A stretch of DNA of 64,000 nucleotides from Rhodoblastus acidophilus (GTDB lineage Bacteria; Pseudomonadota; Alphaproteobacteria; Rhizobiales; Beijerinckiaceae). Of this stretch, positions 9,274 through 20,526 are shown piece after piece; position 1 is the stretch's first letter; each line of letters opens with the position of its first letter. The stretch spans positions 868,001-932,000 of the forward strand of contig NZ_FYDG01000001.1 of assembly GCF_900187365.1 (NCBI RefSeq), written 5' to 3'. The translations under genes and the position numbers were made by a program. The notes under the pieces were generated by a model. It saw only the letters and a list, made by a program, of their open reading frames with translations. It ran no database searches and was not told the origin of the DNA.

Positions 9274-10257
9274 ATGACAAAATTCAAAGGCGTTCGCATC
9301 GTCAAGGAGCCGGCTTACGCCGCCTCTTATTCGGAATTCGACGAAACCGAATTGATGGACGGCGACGTCACCGTCCGGGTCAGCCATTCCACCGTCAATT
9401 ACAAGGACGGCCTCGCAATCACCGGCAAAAGCCCGGTGGTCCGGCGCTTCCCGATGATTCCCGGCGTCGATTTCGCCGGGGTGGTGGAAAGTTCGTCAAA
9501 TCCGGACTTCAAGCCCGGCGACGCCGTGGTGCTCAATGGATGGGGCCTCGGCGAGACGCATCTGGGCGCCTATGCGCAGAAAGCGCGGGTGAAGGGCGCG
9601 TGGCTCGTGCCGCTGCCCGAAAAATTCACCGCCGCGCAGGCCATGGCCATCGGCACGGCCGGCTATACCGCGCAGCTCGCCGTTCTGGCGTTGGAACGGC
9701 ATGGCCTCACCCCCGAACGCGGGCCGGTTCTGGTGACCGGGGCGGCGGGCGGCGTCGGCTCGGTCGCGGTGACGCTGCTGGCCAAGCTGGGCTGGCATGT
9801 GATCGCCTCGACCGGACGGCCCGAGGAGGCGGATTTCCTGAAAAATCTCGGCGCGGCCGAGGTGATCTACCGCGCCGAATTGTCCGGGCCGGGTCGTCCG
9901 CTGGGCAAGGAGCGCTGGGCGGCGGCGGTGGACAGCGTGGGGTCGCACACCCTGGCCAATGTGCTGGCGCAGACCAAATACGAGGGCGCGGTGGCCGCCT
10001 GCGGGCTGGCGCAGGGCATGGATTTGCCGACGACCGTCGCGCCGTTCATCTTGCGCGGCGTGGCGCTGCTCGGGATCGACTCGGTGATGCAGCCCAGGGA
10101 CAAGCGGCTGATCGCCTGGAACCGGCTGGCGCGCGACCTAGATGTCGAGAAACTCGCCGCCTTGAGCACGACGATCGGCTACGATCAGGTGATCGAGACG
10201 GCGGGAAAGATTCTCAAGGGCAAGGTGCGCGGACGGATCGTGGTCGAAATCCCCTAG
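9274..10257 (+). CDS. YhdH/AcuI-family MDR oxidoreductase (acryloyl-CoA reductase-like)
   Basis: Zinc-free medium-chain NADPH-dependent reductase. Characterised members (AcuI, YhdH) reduce acryloyl-CoA to propionyl-CoA. The 327 residues show the family's N-terminal [28 protein letters not shown] block, the [13 protein letters not shown] segment, the nucleotide motif [11 protein letters not shown] near residue 155, and a C-terminal [20 protein letters not shown] precedes the ATG. The stop codon shares the palindrome CTAG with the stop of the convergent DUF2147 gene. It lies beside the beta-oxidation block, consistent with propionate or acrylate metabolism, but it is not co-transcribed with it. 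Confidence 0.85.
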   Translation: MTKFKGVRIVKEPAYAASYSEFDETELMDGDVTVRVSHSTVNYKDGLAITGKSPVVRRFPMIPGVDFAGVVESSSNPDFKPGDAVVLNGWGLGETHLGAYAQKARVKGAWLVPLPEKFTAAQAMAIGTAGYTAQLAVLALERHGLTPERGPVLVTGAAGGVGSVAVTLLAKLGWHVIASTGRPEEADFLKNLGAAEVIYRAELSGPGRPLGKERWAAAVDSVGSHTLANVLAQTKYEGAVAACGLAQGMDLPTTVAPFILRGVALLGIDSVMQPRDKRLIAWNRLARDLDVEKLAALSTTIGYDQVIETAGKILKGKVRGRIVVEIP

Positions 10258-10619
10258 TTGGCCCGCGTCCAGTTCACCGACTTGCAGATCAGGCCGCCGA
10301 GCACGCAGCCGGAGGTCGTCATGGCGGCGCCTGACAGCGTGACCTTGCCGTCATAGGTCTTGCCGTCCTCGGGATTGAAGGCGGAGCCGGCCCAGCCGCC
10401 TTCGGACGGTTTCAGATCGAAGAACACCCGCTGTCCCACATGGGCGGCCGGCGAGTTGGAATCGCGCAGCCAGCTGATCGTGCCGCAGATCGCGCCGCCG
10501 CACGGCGCCATGCGGATGCGCGACTTGCCGTCGGTGCGTTTCCATTCGCCGGTGATGTCGGCGGCGAAGGCGGGGATCGCCAGCGTGATGGCGGCGAGCG
10601 TCAAGGCAATACGTTTCAT
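10254..10619 (-). CDS. DUF2147 secreted protein
   Basis: A 121-residue protein with a clean signal peptide ([20 protein letters not shown]), so periplasmic, followed by a small beta-rich domain typical of DUF2147: [48 protein letters not shown] and a final GLICKSVNW. Four cysteines could form two disulfides. GGGAGG precedes the ATG. The function of the family is unestablished; members are often found near envelope or lipid genes. Its end overlaps the end of the convergent MDR gene by four bases. Confidence 0.82.
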   Translation of the reverse strand: MKRIALTLAAITLAIPAFAADITGEWKRTDGKSRIRMAPCGGAICGTISWLRDSNSPAAHVGQRVFFDLKPSEGGWAGSAFNPEDGKTYDGKVTLSGAAMTTSGCVLGGLICKSVNWTRAN

Positions 10620-10640
10620 TTTTCCTCCCTTTTTTAAAAA

Positions 10641-11159
10641 TCAACCGCGCAATCCGCCTTCCGCCGCCTGCCAATGGGCGAGCCAGTCCGGGATCTCGGT
10701 CGCCGGCGCCTGTACGGCGAGACTGCGCAACAGTTCCGCCGTGGGCCATCCTCCGGCGCGGCCGAGCAGCAGCGCCTTGACCACCGCGTGACAATAAAGA
10801 TCGCCGCGGCTTTCGATGCGGTGTTCGATGAACAGCCATTTTTCGTCCCAGCCGATCACCCGGCTGCGCAGCGTGAATGTCTGGAACGGCGCCAGCGAGC
10901 GGCGGAAGCGCACCAGCGCGCTGGCCACCACGGGTTTGAGTTTTTCGCGCCATACCAGCCCGGCGAAGCCGCAACGGATCGCGAGGTCGAACCGCCCGAT
11001 GTCCATCATTGCGAGATAGCGGGCGTTGTTCATGTGCAGGTTGACGTCGAGGTCGTTGGGCCAGACGCGGAAGGTCAGACGGGACTCGTCGCGCCAGCCC
11101 AGCTTTTCACGGAATGGCGCGTGGAACGCCATTTTGAGCAATCGCAGCCAGGGCGGCAA
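10641..11159 (-). CDS. Acyl-CoA thioesterase-like protein (hot-dog fold, 4HBT type)
   Basis: A 172-residue predicted thioesterase that would hydrolyse acyl-CoA. It carries the hot-dog signature WPNDLDVNLHMNNARYLAMMD, in which the Asp and the HMNN pattern match the 4-hydroxybenzoyl-CoA thioesterase-like group, and a later GWDEKWLFIEHRI strand. Its start is a TTG at 11159, supported by GGAGAG six bases upstream; the next ATG (11132) has no ribosome site and would cut into the N-terminal helix. It follows the acyl-CoA dehydrogenase gene on the same strand and likely belongs to the fatty-acid degradation block, although a hairpin separates them. Confidence 0.8.
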   Translation of the reverse strand: MPPWLRLLKMAFHAPFREKLGWRDESRLTFRVWPNDLDVNLHMNNARYLAMMDIGRFDLAIRCGFAGLVWREKLKPVVASALVRFRRSLAPFQTFTLRSRVIGWDEKWLFIEHRIESRGDLYCHAVVKALLLGRAGGWPTAELLRSLAVQAPATEIPDWLAHWQAAEGGLRG

Positions 11160-11189
11160 TTCATTCTCTCCAATGGTGCGAAGGGCGGC

Positions 11190-11217
11190 TTCCTCTCCCC
11201 CGCTGAGGGGAGAGGAA
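11190..11217. repeat. Perfect 11-bp inverted repeat, REP-like hairpin
   Basis: The arms 11190-11200 (ttcctctcccc) and 11207-11217 (ggggagaggaa) flank a six-base loop. It lies between the acyl-CoA dehydrogenase stop and the thioesterase start. There is no T-run, so it may be a processing or attenuation hairpin, or a dispersed palindromic element. Compare 3383-3420. Confidence 0.6.
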
Positions 11218-11229
11218 CAGGCGAGGCGC

Positions 11230-13008
11230 TTAGAACGCCGCTTCCTCGAACGCCATCATGGTCTTGCCGCCGGCGAGGATCGCCGAGAGCAGCGCGCCGG
11301 TTTGCGGCAGCAGGCGCTCCATGTAGAAGCGCGCGGTCAAAACTTTCGCCTTGTGGAACGGGTCGCTGTCGGCATGCGGCAGGCTCACCTCGGCCATGCG
11401 CGCCCACAAATAGGCGAGCGTGGTGAGGCCGAACAGCCGCAGGTAATCCGACGCCGCGGCGCCGGCCTCGTCCGGGCGCGCCATGCCGACGCGCGCCACA
11501 TGCAGCGTCGCCTGCTGCAGGCGCCCGAACGCCTTGCCCAGCGGCCCGATCAAATCGGCCAGCGCCGCATTGCTCTTGTTGGCTTCGATATAGTCGGCGA
11601 CGGGATGGAACAGGGCGCGCAGGTAACGTCCCGCATGGGCAGGCATCTTGCGGCCGACGAGGTCGAGCGCCTGGATGCCGTTGGCGCCCTCGTAGATCTG
11701 GGCGATGCGGCCGTCGCGGACGAACTGCTCCATGCCATGCTCGCGAATATAGCCGTGGCCGCCGAAAATCTGGACGCCGAGATTGGTCGCCTCGAAGCCG
11801 ACATCGGTGAGGAACGCCTTGATCACCGGCGTGGTGATCGCGATGAAATCCTCGGCTTTTACGCGCTCGGCTTCGTCAGGGTGTTTCTTGGCGACATCGA
11901 GCATTTTCGCCGCCCAGATCGCCAGCGCGCGGCAGCCCTCGACATAGGCGCGCTGCGTCAGCAGCATGCGGCGGATATCGGGATGGACGATCAGCGGATC
12001 GGCGGCCTTGTCGGGCTGTTTGGCGCCGCTGAGGGCGCGGCCCTGCAGACGCTCTTTCGCATAGGCCGCCGCGCCTTGGTACGAGGCTTCCGCGAGGCCG
12101 AGGCCCTGCACGCCGACGGCGAGGCGCTCCGTGTTCATCATGGCGAACATGGCCTGCATGCCCTTGTGCGGCGCGCCGATCAGCCAGCCCTTGGCGTCGT
12201 CGAAATTCATCACGCAGGTCGACGAAGCCTTGATGCCCATCTTGTGCTCGATGGAGCCGCAACGCACGCCATTGCGCTCGCCGGGCTTGCCGTCGGCGTC
12301 GGGCAGGAATTTGGGCGCGAGGAACAGGCTGACGCCCTTGATGCCCTTGGGGCCGCCGGGGATTTTCGCCAGCACCAGATGCACGATGTTTTCGGTGAGG
12401 TCGTGCTCGCCGGCCGAGATGAAAATCTTCGTGCCGGAGAGGCGGTAGGAGCCGTCCTCCTGCGGAACCGCCTTGGTGCGCATCTGTCCGAGGTCGGTGC
12501 CGCAATGCGGCTCGGTGAGGCACATCGTGCCCGACCATGTGCCGTCCACCAGCTTGGGCAGATAGGCTTTTTTCAGCGCGTCGGAGCCGTAGCCGTGCAG
12601 CGCGACATAAGCGCCGTGCGACAGGCCCGGATACATGCCGAACGACAGATTGGCCGAGCAGATCATTTCCTCGACCAGCGTGTTCACCGCCGCCGGCAGG
12701 CCCTGGCCGCCATAGTCGGGATCGCAGGCGATCGAGGTCCAGCCGCCATCGCGGAACGTGTCATAGGCCTGCTTGAAACCTTTGGGCGTGCGCACCACGC
12801 CGTTCTCGTAAGCGCAGCCCTCCTCGTCGCCGGAGCGGTTGAGCGGCTGCAGCACTTCCTCGCAGATCTTCGCCGCCTCTTCGAGCACGGCGTCGAGCGT
12901 GTCGCGCGAGAAATCCTCGTAGCCGGGCAGCGACGTCAGATCGTCGCCGCCCATCACGTCATAGAGCACATAGCGCATGTCGCGCAGCGGAGCCTTGTAG
13001 GTCGGCAT
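11230..13008 (-). CDS. Acyl-CoA dehydrogenase, large (FadE/DmdC-like) form
   Basis: FAD-dependent alpha,beta-dehydrogenation of an acyl-CoA, the first step of beta-oxidation. The 592 residues include the N-terminal extension MPTYKAPLRDMRYVLYDV typical of the DmdC-like long acyl-CoA dehydrogenases, the FAD-contact MCLTEPHCGTDL and KIFISAGEHDL, the IFGGHGYIREHGMEQFVRDGRI stretch with QIYEGANGIQALDLVGRK (about residues 435-450), and the extra C-terminal domain. GGGAG precedes the ATG. It is downstream of the HAD/ECH and thiolase genes on the same strand; the three cover a whole beta-oxidation turn. Chain length specificity is not evident; a methylmercaptopropionyl-CoA role is possible but not supported by other genes here. 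Confidence 0.9.
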   Translation of the reverse strand: MPTYKAPLRDMRYVLYDVMGGDDLTSLPGYEDFSRDTLDAVLEEAAKICEEVLQPLNRSGDEEGCAYENGVVRTPKGFKQAYDTFRDGGWTSIACDPDYGGQGLPAAVNTLVEEMICSANLSFGMYPGLSHGAYVALHGYGSDALKKAYLPKLVDGTWSGTMCLTEPHCGTDLGQMRTKAVPQEDGSYRLSGTKIFISAGEHDLTENIVHLVLAKIPGGPKGIKGVSLFLAPKFLPDADGKPGERNGVRCGSIEHKMGIKASSTCVMNFDDAKGWLIGAPHKGMQAMFAMMNTERLAVGVQGLGLAEASYQGAAAYAKERLQGRALSGAKQPDKAADPLIVHPDIRRMLLTQRAYVEGCRALAIWAAKMLDVAKKHPDEAERVKAEDFIAITTPVIKAFLTDVGFEATNLGVQIFGGHGYIREHGMEQFVRDGRIAQIYEGANGIQALDLVGRKMPAHAGRYLRALFHPVADYIEANKSNAALADLIGPLGKAFGRLQQATLHVARVGMARPDEAGAAASDYLRLFGLTTLAYLWARMAEVSLPHADSDPFHKAKVLTARFYMERLLPQTGALLSAILAGGKTMMAFEEAAF

Positions 13009-13026
13009 GTTCGTCTCCCTGCGGGG

Positions 13027-15344
<2,318 letters not shown>

Positions 15345-15345
<1 letters not shown>

Positions 15346-16481
15346 CACACGGCCTCCAGAATGGTGGCGATGCCTTGCCCGCCGCCGATGCATTGCGTCG
15401 CCAGCGCGTATTTGCCCTTTTCGCGCTTGAGCAGGCTGGCGGCCTTGCCGGTGATGCGCGCGCCGGTGGCGCCGAGCGGATGGCCCAGCGCGATGGCGCC
15501 GCCGTCGATGTTGACCTGATCCGGCGACAGGCCCAGCTCCCTCATGCAGGCGAGGCTTTGCGAGGCGAAGGCCTCGTTGAGCTCGACCACATCGAGCTGC
15601 TTCGCTTCGAGACCGGCGCGGGCCAGCGCCTTCTTGGTGGCGCCGACCGGGCCGATGCCCATGATCTCGGGGTCGCAGCCGCAGACGGCCACGCTCTTGA
15701 CCACGGCGAGAATCTCCAGCCCCTTGGACTTGGCGTAATCCTCGGAGCAGACGAGGCAGGCGGAGGCGCCGTCGGTGAGCGGCGAAGACGTGCCCGCCGT
15801 CACCGTGCCCTGCGCGTCAAACGCCGGCTTCAGCTCGGCCAGAGTGGCGGCGGTGGTTTCCGGACGCGGACAGCCATCCACGCTCACCTCGCCCTTTTTG
15901 GTCTTGATCGGGACGATCTCGTCCTTGAACTTGCCGGAGGCCTGGGCTTCGGCGGCACGCTTTTGCGAGCGTGCGGCGAATTCCTCCTGATCCTCGCGGG
16001 TGATCTGCCATTTGTTGGCGACATTTTCCGCCGTCTCGCCCATGCCCATATAGGCGCCGGGCATTTTGGCGTAGAGGTCGGGACTCGGCAGCGGGTTGAA
16101 GCCCATCATCGGCACCCGCGTCATGCTCTCGACGCCGCCGCACACGAAGACGTCGCCGGCGCCGAGCGCGATGGAGCCGGCCGCGATGTGAATCGACGAC
16201 ATCGATGAGCCGCAGAAGCGGTTGACGGTGGCGCCGCCCGCCGATTTTGGCAGGCCGGCCAGCAGGCTGATGAGGCGGGCGACGTTAAAACCCTGCTCGC
16301 CCTCGGGGAAGGCGCAGCCCATGATCACATCCTCGATCTCGGCGATATTGACGCCGGTCCGGGCGATCAGGCCTGCGATGACTTGCGCGGCGAGATCGTC
16401 CGGCCGCACCGAAACGAGGTCGCCCTTTTTCGCCAAAGTGAAGGGCGAGCGGACGTAGCCCGCGATAACCGTGCGAGTCAT
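15345..16481 (-). CDS. fadA: Acetyl-CoA acyltransferase (thiolase)
   Basis: Thiolytic cleavage of 3-ketoacyl-CoA, the last step of beta-oxidation. The 378 residues carry the nucleophilic Cys90 in NRFCGSSMSS, the His in GGAIALGHPLGATG near 333 and the second cysteine in QCIGGGQGIA near 363. GGGAG precedes the ATG. It is the first gene of a leftward operon: thiolase, then the HAD/ECH fusion (one-base overlap), then acyl-CoA dehydrogenase (18 bases further). The promoter should lie in the 320 bases shared with the divergent NAMPT gene, where there is a palindrome at 16666-16679. Confidence 0.93.
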
Positions 16482-16803
16482 TGAGGTTCTCCCAAACCAA
16501 AGTGGACCGTTTGCGCCGCGCGCGGACGCAAGAATGCCTGACGCCTGAAGCGCCCGATGTCGCGAAGGTTCATCCTCGCAGCTCCCTGTCCCGCGCTTTT
16601 CGGCGGGTCATTGTCGTTGTTTGTTGAGTCGAAAGTTAGTGGACGCACGCGCCAAGGTCAATATCGTTTACATATAAACTTTTGTCATGCGCCTTAAACT
16701 TGGGCGGCGCGGTCTCTTTCGCTTTGCGGCGTTTCGCGCAAGATTGAGCCTACGGGCGCGACGCGTTCGCCACGGTTTTCGCCAGCACGGAGCGCGGCGG
16801 CTC
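16482..16803. other. Divergent intergenic region between the beta-oxidation operon and NAMPT
   Basis: About 320 bases. The first 150 bases from the thiolase start hold nothing I can name. The AT-rich section 16655-16690 contains a palindrome (listed separately). A frame upstream of the NAMPT ATG is open from 16687, but its residues are an Arg-rich run unlike the family, so it is treated as untranslated. Confidence 0.5.
16666..16679. promoter_or_regulatory. Candidate operator GTTTA-N4-TAAAC
   Basis: A five-base perfect inverted repeat (gttta/taaac, spacer cata) lies in the only AT-rich part of the intergenic region between the divergent fad operon and NAMPT. Its symmetry and position fit a dimeric repressor of TetR/GntR/MarR type. 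No regulator gene is adjacent. Short palindromes in AT-rich DNA occur by chance, so this is tentative. Confidence 0.35.
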
Positions 16804-18189
16804 ATGTTCGATCTCAACCCGATCCTCAACACGGACAGCTATAAGCTGAGCCATTGGCTGCAATATCCGCCGGGTGCGCAGGAAGTTTCGTCCTATGTCG
16901 AAAGCCGAGGCGGCGCGTTCGACTCCATCCTGTTTTTCGGCCTGCAGCCGTTTCTGATGGAGCATCTCGCAAGGCCGGTCACGCGCGGCGACGTCGAGGC
17001 GGCGCAGGAGGTCGCCAGCGCCCACGGCCTGCCGTTCCATCGCGACGGATGGTTCGATCTGGTCGCGCGCCATGGCGGCGCGCTGCCGGTCGAGATCAGC
17101 GCGATCCCCGAGGGAACCGTGCTGCCGCCGCAAAACGTGCTGGCGCAGATCCGCAACACCGATCCGGCGTTTTACTGGCTGTCCTCCTATCTCGAAACCG
17201 CCCTGCTGCGCGCGATCTGGTATCCGACCACGGTGGCGACCATTTCCTACGCCTGCAAGCAGGTGATCCGCCGCGCGCTGGAAGAAACATCGGACGATCC
17301 GAAGGGGCAACTGCCGTTCAAGCTGCACGATTTTGGCGCGCGCGGCGTGTCGAGCCTGGAGAGCGCCGCGCTCGGCGGCATGGCGCATCTGGTGAATTTT
17401 CGCGGCACGGACACGCTCGCCGCCCTGCCCGCCGCAAAGCGTTATTACGACGAGCCGATGGCCGGATTTTCGATTCCGGCGGCGGAACATTCGACCATCA
17501 CCGCCTGGGGCCGCGACGGCGAGGCGGACGCCTACGCCAACATGCTGCAAAAGTTCGGCAGGCGCGGCGGCCTCGTCGCGGTGGTGTCGGATTCCTACGA
17601 CCTGTTCAACGCCGTCGAGCACATCTGGGGCGGCGTTTTACGCGATCAGGTCCTGCAAATGGGAGGCACGCTTGTCGTAAGGCCGGATTCCGGTCATCCC
17701 CCCACCATCGTGCGCCAGACCGTGGCGCTGCTGGCCGACAAATTCGGGGCGCGGCGCAACGCCAAGGGGTTTTTCGTGCTCAACCCCGCCGTGCGCGTGA
17801 TCCAGGGCGACGGGATCGACGTCGCCAGCATCGGCGAAATCTTGGACGAGCTGAAAGGCGCGGGCTTTTCCGCCGACAATGTCGCTTTCGGCATGGGCGG
17901 GGCGCTGCTGCAACGGCTCGACCGCGACACCCTGCGCTTCGCCATGAAGGCCTCGGCGATCCGCATCGACGGGCAATGGCGCGACATCTACAAGGCGCCG
18001 AGCACCGATCCGGCCAAGGCGTCGAAGCGCGGCCGTCTGGCGCTGCGGCGCGGCGCGCAAGGATTTGAGACCGTTCGCGCGGAAAACTGCCCGGCGGAGG
18101 CAAACCTGCTGGTCCCCGTCTGGCGCGACGGGCAATTGCTGCGGCGCTGGCGCTTCAGCGAAATCCGCGAGAGAACCGAGTCGAACTAA
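16804..18189 (+). CDS. Nicotinamide phosphoribosyltransferase (NAMPT type)
   Basis: Makes NMN from nicotinamide and PRPP for direct NAD salvage. The 461 residues from the ATG at 16804 begin MFDLNPILNTDSYKLSHWLQYPPG, the diagnostic N-terminus of NAMPT. Also present are a YVESRGG segment, HDFGARGVSSLESAALGG, SIPAAEHSTITAWG, SDSYDLFNAVEHIWGG and RPDSGHPP. The family's usual length is about 460-490. NadE, the enzyme of the other (amidated precursor) route, is also encoded in this window at 42826. A short spacer then a cobalamin riboswitch follow, so it is not part of the downstream unit. Confidence 0.92.
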   Translation: MFDLNPILNTDSYKLSHWLQYPPGAQEVSSYVESRGGAFDSILFFGLQPFLMEHLARPVTRGDVEAAQEVASAHGLPFHRDGWFDLVARHGGALPVEISAIPEGTVLPPQNVLAQIRNTDPAFYWLSSYLETALLRAIWYPTTVATISYACKQVIRRALEETSDDPKGQLPFKLHDFGARGVSSLESAALGGMAHLVNFRGTDTLAALPAAKRYYDEPMAGFSIPAAEHSTITAWGRDGEADAYANMLQKFGRRGGLVAVVSDSYDLFNAVEHIWGGVLRDQVLQMGGTLVVRPDSGHPPTIVRQTVALLADKFGARRNAKGFFVLNPAVRVIQGDGIDVASIGEILDELKGAGFSADNVAFGMGGALLQRLDRDTLRFAMKASAIRIDGQWRDIYKAPSTDPAKASKRGRLALRRGAQGFETVRAENCPAEANLLVPVWRDGQLLRRWRFSEIRERTESN

Positions 18190-18253
18190 GCCTATGGTGT
18201 GACGTCTCGTCGCTTGCGCGCTGGACGTGCGCGTTTTACGACAAGCTTACGTT

Positions 18254-18440
18254 ATCGGTGCCCCGGGTCAGGCCGGGGTGAAACGGGAATGCGGTCAGGA
18301 CAAATCTCTGAACAGGAGAAAAGTCCAAAACCGCAGCTGCCCCCGCAACTGTAGGCGACTTTCCTTCCGCCCTTCAGCCACTGGACCTCTGGTCCGGGAA
18401 GGCGGCGGAAGACGGGTCGTGAGCCAGGAGACCGGCCGAT
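18254..18440 (+). ncRNA. Cobalamin (B12) riboswitch
   Basis: All conserved blocks of the class are present in order: ATCGGTGCCC at the 5' closing stem, GAAACGGGAATGCGGT, the B12 box core GCTGCCCCCGCAACTGTA (18336-18353), a variable arm, GGGAAGGCGGCGGAAGACGGG, then GTGAGCCAGGAGACC and the closing CCGAT. The outer stem pairs atcgg (18254-18258) with ccgat (18436-18440). It lies directly upstream of a BtuB-like receptor gene, the classic target, and would turn it off when adenosylcobalamin is plentiful. Confidence 0.95.
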
Positions 18441-18458
18441 GCGTCCGACAACCCCGCA

Positions 18459-18475
18459 GCCGTCGGTGGGACGGC
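18459..18475 (+). promoter_or_regulatory. Hairpin abutting the Shine-Dalgarno of the B12 receptor gene
   Basis: A perfect 6-bp stem (GCCGTC/GACGGC) with loop GGTGG ends one base before AGGAGG (18476-18481), itself four bases ahead of the ATG. This is the expected place for a riboswitch expression platform acting on translation initiation. There is no T-run, which argues against transcription termination. Confidence 0.5.
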
Positions 18476-18485
18476 AGGAGGCATC

Positions 18486-20516
18486 ATGGTTACGCTCTCG
18501 AAGCGTCGCGCGGCCCTTTTGGCTGGCGGCTCGCTGCTTTTCATTGTTTCCACGCTCGCCGCGCGCGCGCAACAGGCGCCGCTCGACAGCCAGTTCGTGG
18601 CGCTGGGCGACATCGACGTCACCGCCACGCGAACGGAGCAGCCTTTGGCGCTATCGGCCAGCGCCATCAGCGTCATCCCCGCCGCCGAGGTCGAGCGGCG
18701 CGGCGCGACCGGCCTCGCCGACGCGCTGCGGGGAACGCCGGGCCTCGACATCTACAGCTCGGGCGGCGTCGGCACGGTGACGCCGGTCTATCTGCGCGGC
18801 GCCACCGCCGGCCAGACGCTGGTGATGCTCGACGGGGTCCGCATCAACGATCCCAGCGGCACCGACGGCTTCGCCGATCTCGGCATGCTCAACGCCGCCA
18901 ATGTCGAGCGCGTGGAAGTGCTGCGCGGGCCGCAATCGGCGCTTTACGGCTCGGACGCCATGGGCGGCGTCATCAACATCATCACCAAACAGGGCGACGG
19001 CGCGCCGCACGGCTCCGCCTCGGTCGAGGGCGGCAGTTACGGCACGGTGCACAGCCGCGTGCAGGAATCGGGATCGGTGGGAGACTGGTCCTGGTCCTTC
19101 GCGGTGGACGCGCTGCACGCCGACGCGCCGGCGCGCTATGGCTATCGCGTCAAGGGGCCGCTCAGCTATGGCTATGGCGTCGTGGCCGGCCCCGCGCCGG
19201 ATGTTTCGGAGCCGACCAACAAGCTCGGCGGCTCCGCGCAATTGCGCTATCGCGTCAATGACGATCTGGTCATCACCGGCGGGTTCAACGGCTATGACAC
19301 CGGGGCGCGGTTCGACAATCCCGGCGCCTTCGCGCCCAGCGACGTCTATGGCGGCTTCAACCGCCTGCTCAGCACGCTCGTTCAGGGCTATCTGCGCATC
19401 GACGACGACGCGTTCGACAAAAATCTGCACAGCCGCCTGACCGTTTTCGGCAACAACACTCATCGCGACGTCTGGGAGACCGAGGTTTTCTGCACAATCG
19501 CTTATCCCGGCGATTGCAAGATCGGCTATGAGGGCGGACGCTACGGGGCCGAATATCAGGGCGATGTGAAGCTCGGCGCCTATGGCCTGCTGACGTTCGG
19601 AGGCAAGACCGAGACGGAAACGCTGCGCACGACCGCCCAGGATCAGCCCGGCGCCGCCGATCAGGTCACGCTCTCGGCGCGGCAGACCACCAATTCGCTG
19701 TTCGCCCAGCACCAGTTCACCGTGCTCGACCGGCTCGACATCAGCTTTGGCGGCCGCATGGACGCCACCGGCGGCGTGAAGATCTTTAACACCTGGCGCA
19801 CGACGGCGGCCTATCGACTGGAGGAGACCGGCACCAAACTGCGCGGAACCGTCGGCACGGGCGCCAAGGCGCCGTCGCTGTACCAGCGCTTCAGCCTCTA
19901 TGGCGATCCCGACCTGCGGCCCGAGGACAGCATCGGCTACGATTTCGGCGTCGATCAAAAACTGTTCGACGACCGGCTGACGCTGTCGGCGACTTATTTC
20001 AACAGCGACTACAACAACCTGATCAATTACGGCTACGCCGCGACCTGCACGGCCTCGCAGATTTACGGCTGCTACTACAATGTCGGGCGTTCCCGCATCC
20101 AGGGTCTCGAACTCTCGGCCGAAGCCGTGGTGTTTCCAGAGGAGTTGCGGGCGCGCCTGTCCTACACCAACATGGACGCGCGCAATCTCGCCACCGGCGA
20201 CGTCATTGCCCGCCGCCCGCACAACAAGGGCTCGGCCGCGCTGATCTATACCGGCGTTCCCCGCCTCGAACTGGAGGGGCGCGTGACCGTTGTCGGCGCC
20301 AATCCCGACACCAACTTCAACAACGCCACTTATGTCACGACCCCGGTCGTGCTGCCGGCCTACGCCCGGATCGACGTTTACGCCAATTACAAGCTCGATC
20401 ATGGCCTTTCGGTGTTCGGCCGGATCGAGAACCTGACCGACGCGCGTTATCAGGAGATCGCCAATTACGGCGGGCTCGGGCGCTCCGTCTATGGCGGCGT
20501 GAAGCTCGACTGGTGA
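18486..20516 (+). CDS. btuB: TonB-dependent outer-membrane receptor, BtuB-like (vitamin B12)
   Basis: Outer-membrane beta-barrel for energised uptake of cobalamin. The 676 residues start with a signal peptide (cleavage near residue 28, after ARA), then a TonB box around 42-49 (DIDVTATRTEQ). A plug domain contains VMLDGVRINDPSGTDGFADLGMLNAANVERVEVLRGPQSALYGSDAMGGVINI in the usual arrangement, and a long barrel ends in the aromatic residue Trp (VKLDW). Its cobalamin riboswitch supports the substrate. No btuCDF or corrinoid synthesis genes lie nearby, so the inner-membrane part of the system must be elsewhere. Confidence 0.93.
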   Translation: MVTLSKRRAALLAGGSLLFIVSTLAARAQQAPLDSQFVALGDIDVTATRTEQPLALSASAISVIPAAEVERRGATGLADALRGTPGLDIYSSGGVGTVTPVYLRGATAGQTLVMLDGVRINDPSGTDGFADLGMLNAANVERVEVLRGPQSALYGSDAMGGVINIITKQGDGAPHGSASVEGGSYGTVHSRVQESGSVGDWSWSFAVDALHADAPARYGYRVKGPLSYGYGVVAGPAPDVSEPTNKLGGSAQLRYRVNDDLVITGGFNGYDTGARFDNPGAFAPSDVYGGFNRLLSTLVQGYLRIDDDAFDKNLHSRLTVFGNNTHRDVWETEVFCTIAYPGDCKIGYEGGRYGAEYQGDVKLGAYGLLTFGGKTETETLRTTAQDQPGAADQVTLSARQTTNSLFAQHQFTVLDRLDISFGGRMDATGGVKIFNTWRTTAAYRLEETGTKLRGTVGTGAKAPSLYQRFSLYGDPDLRPEDSIGYDFGVDQKLFDDRLTLSATYFNSDYNNLINYGYAATCTASQIYGCYYNVGRSRIQGLELSAEAVVFPEELRARLSYTNMDARNLATGDVIARRPHNKGSAALIYTGVPRLELEGRVTVVGANPDTNFNNATYVTTPVVLPAYARIDVYANYKLDHGLSVFGRIENLTDARYQEIANYGGLGRSVYGGVKLDW

Positions 20517-20526
20517 GCCGCGCGCG

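Noticed and set aside
16687..16803. N-terminal extension of NAMPT
   Set aside because: The added residues are Arg/Leu-rich and unlike the family; the ATG at 16804 begins at the conserved N-terminus.
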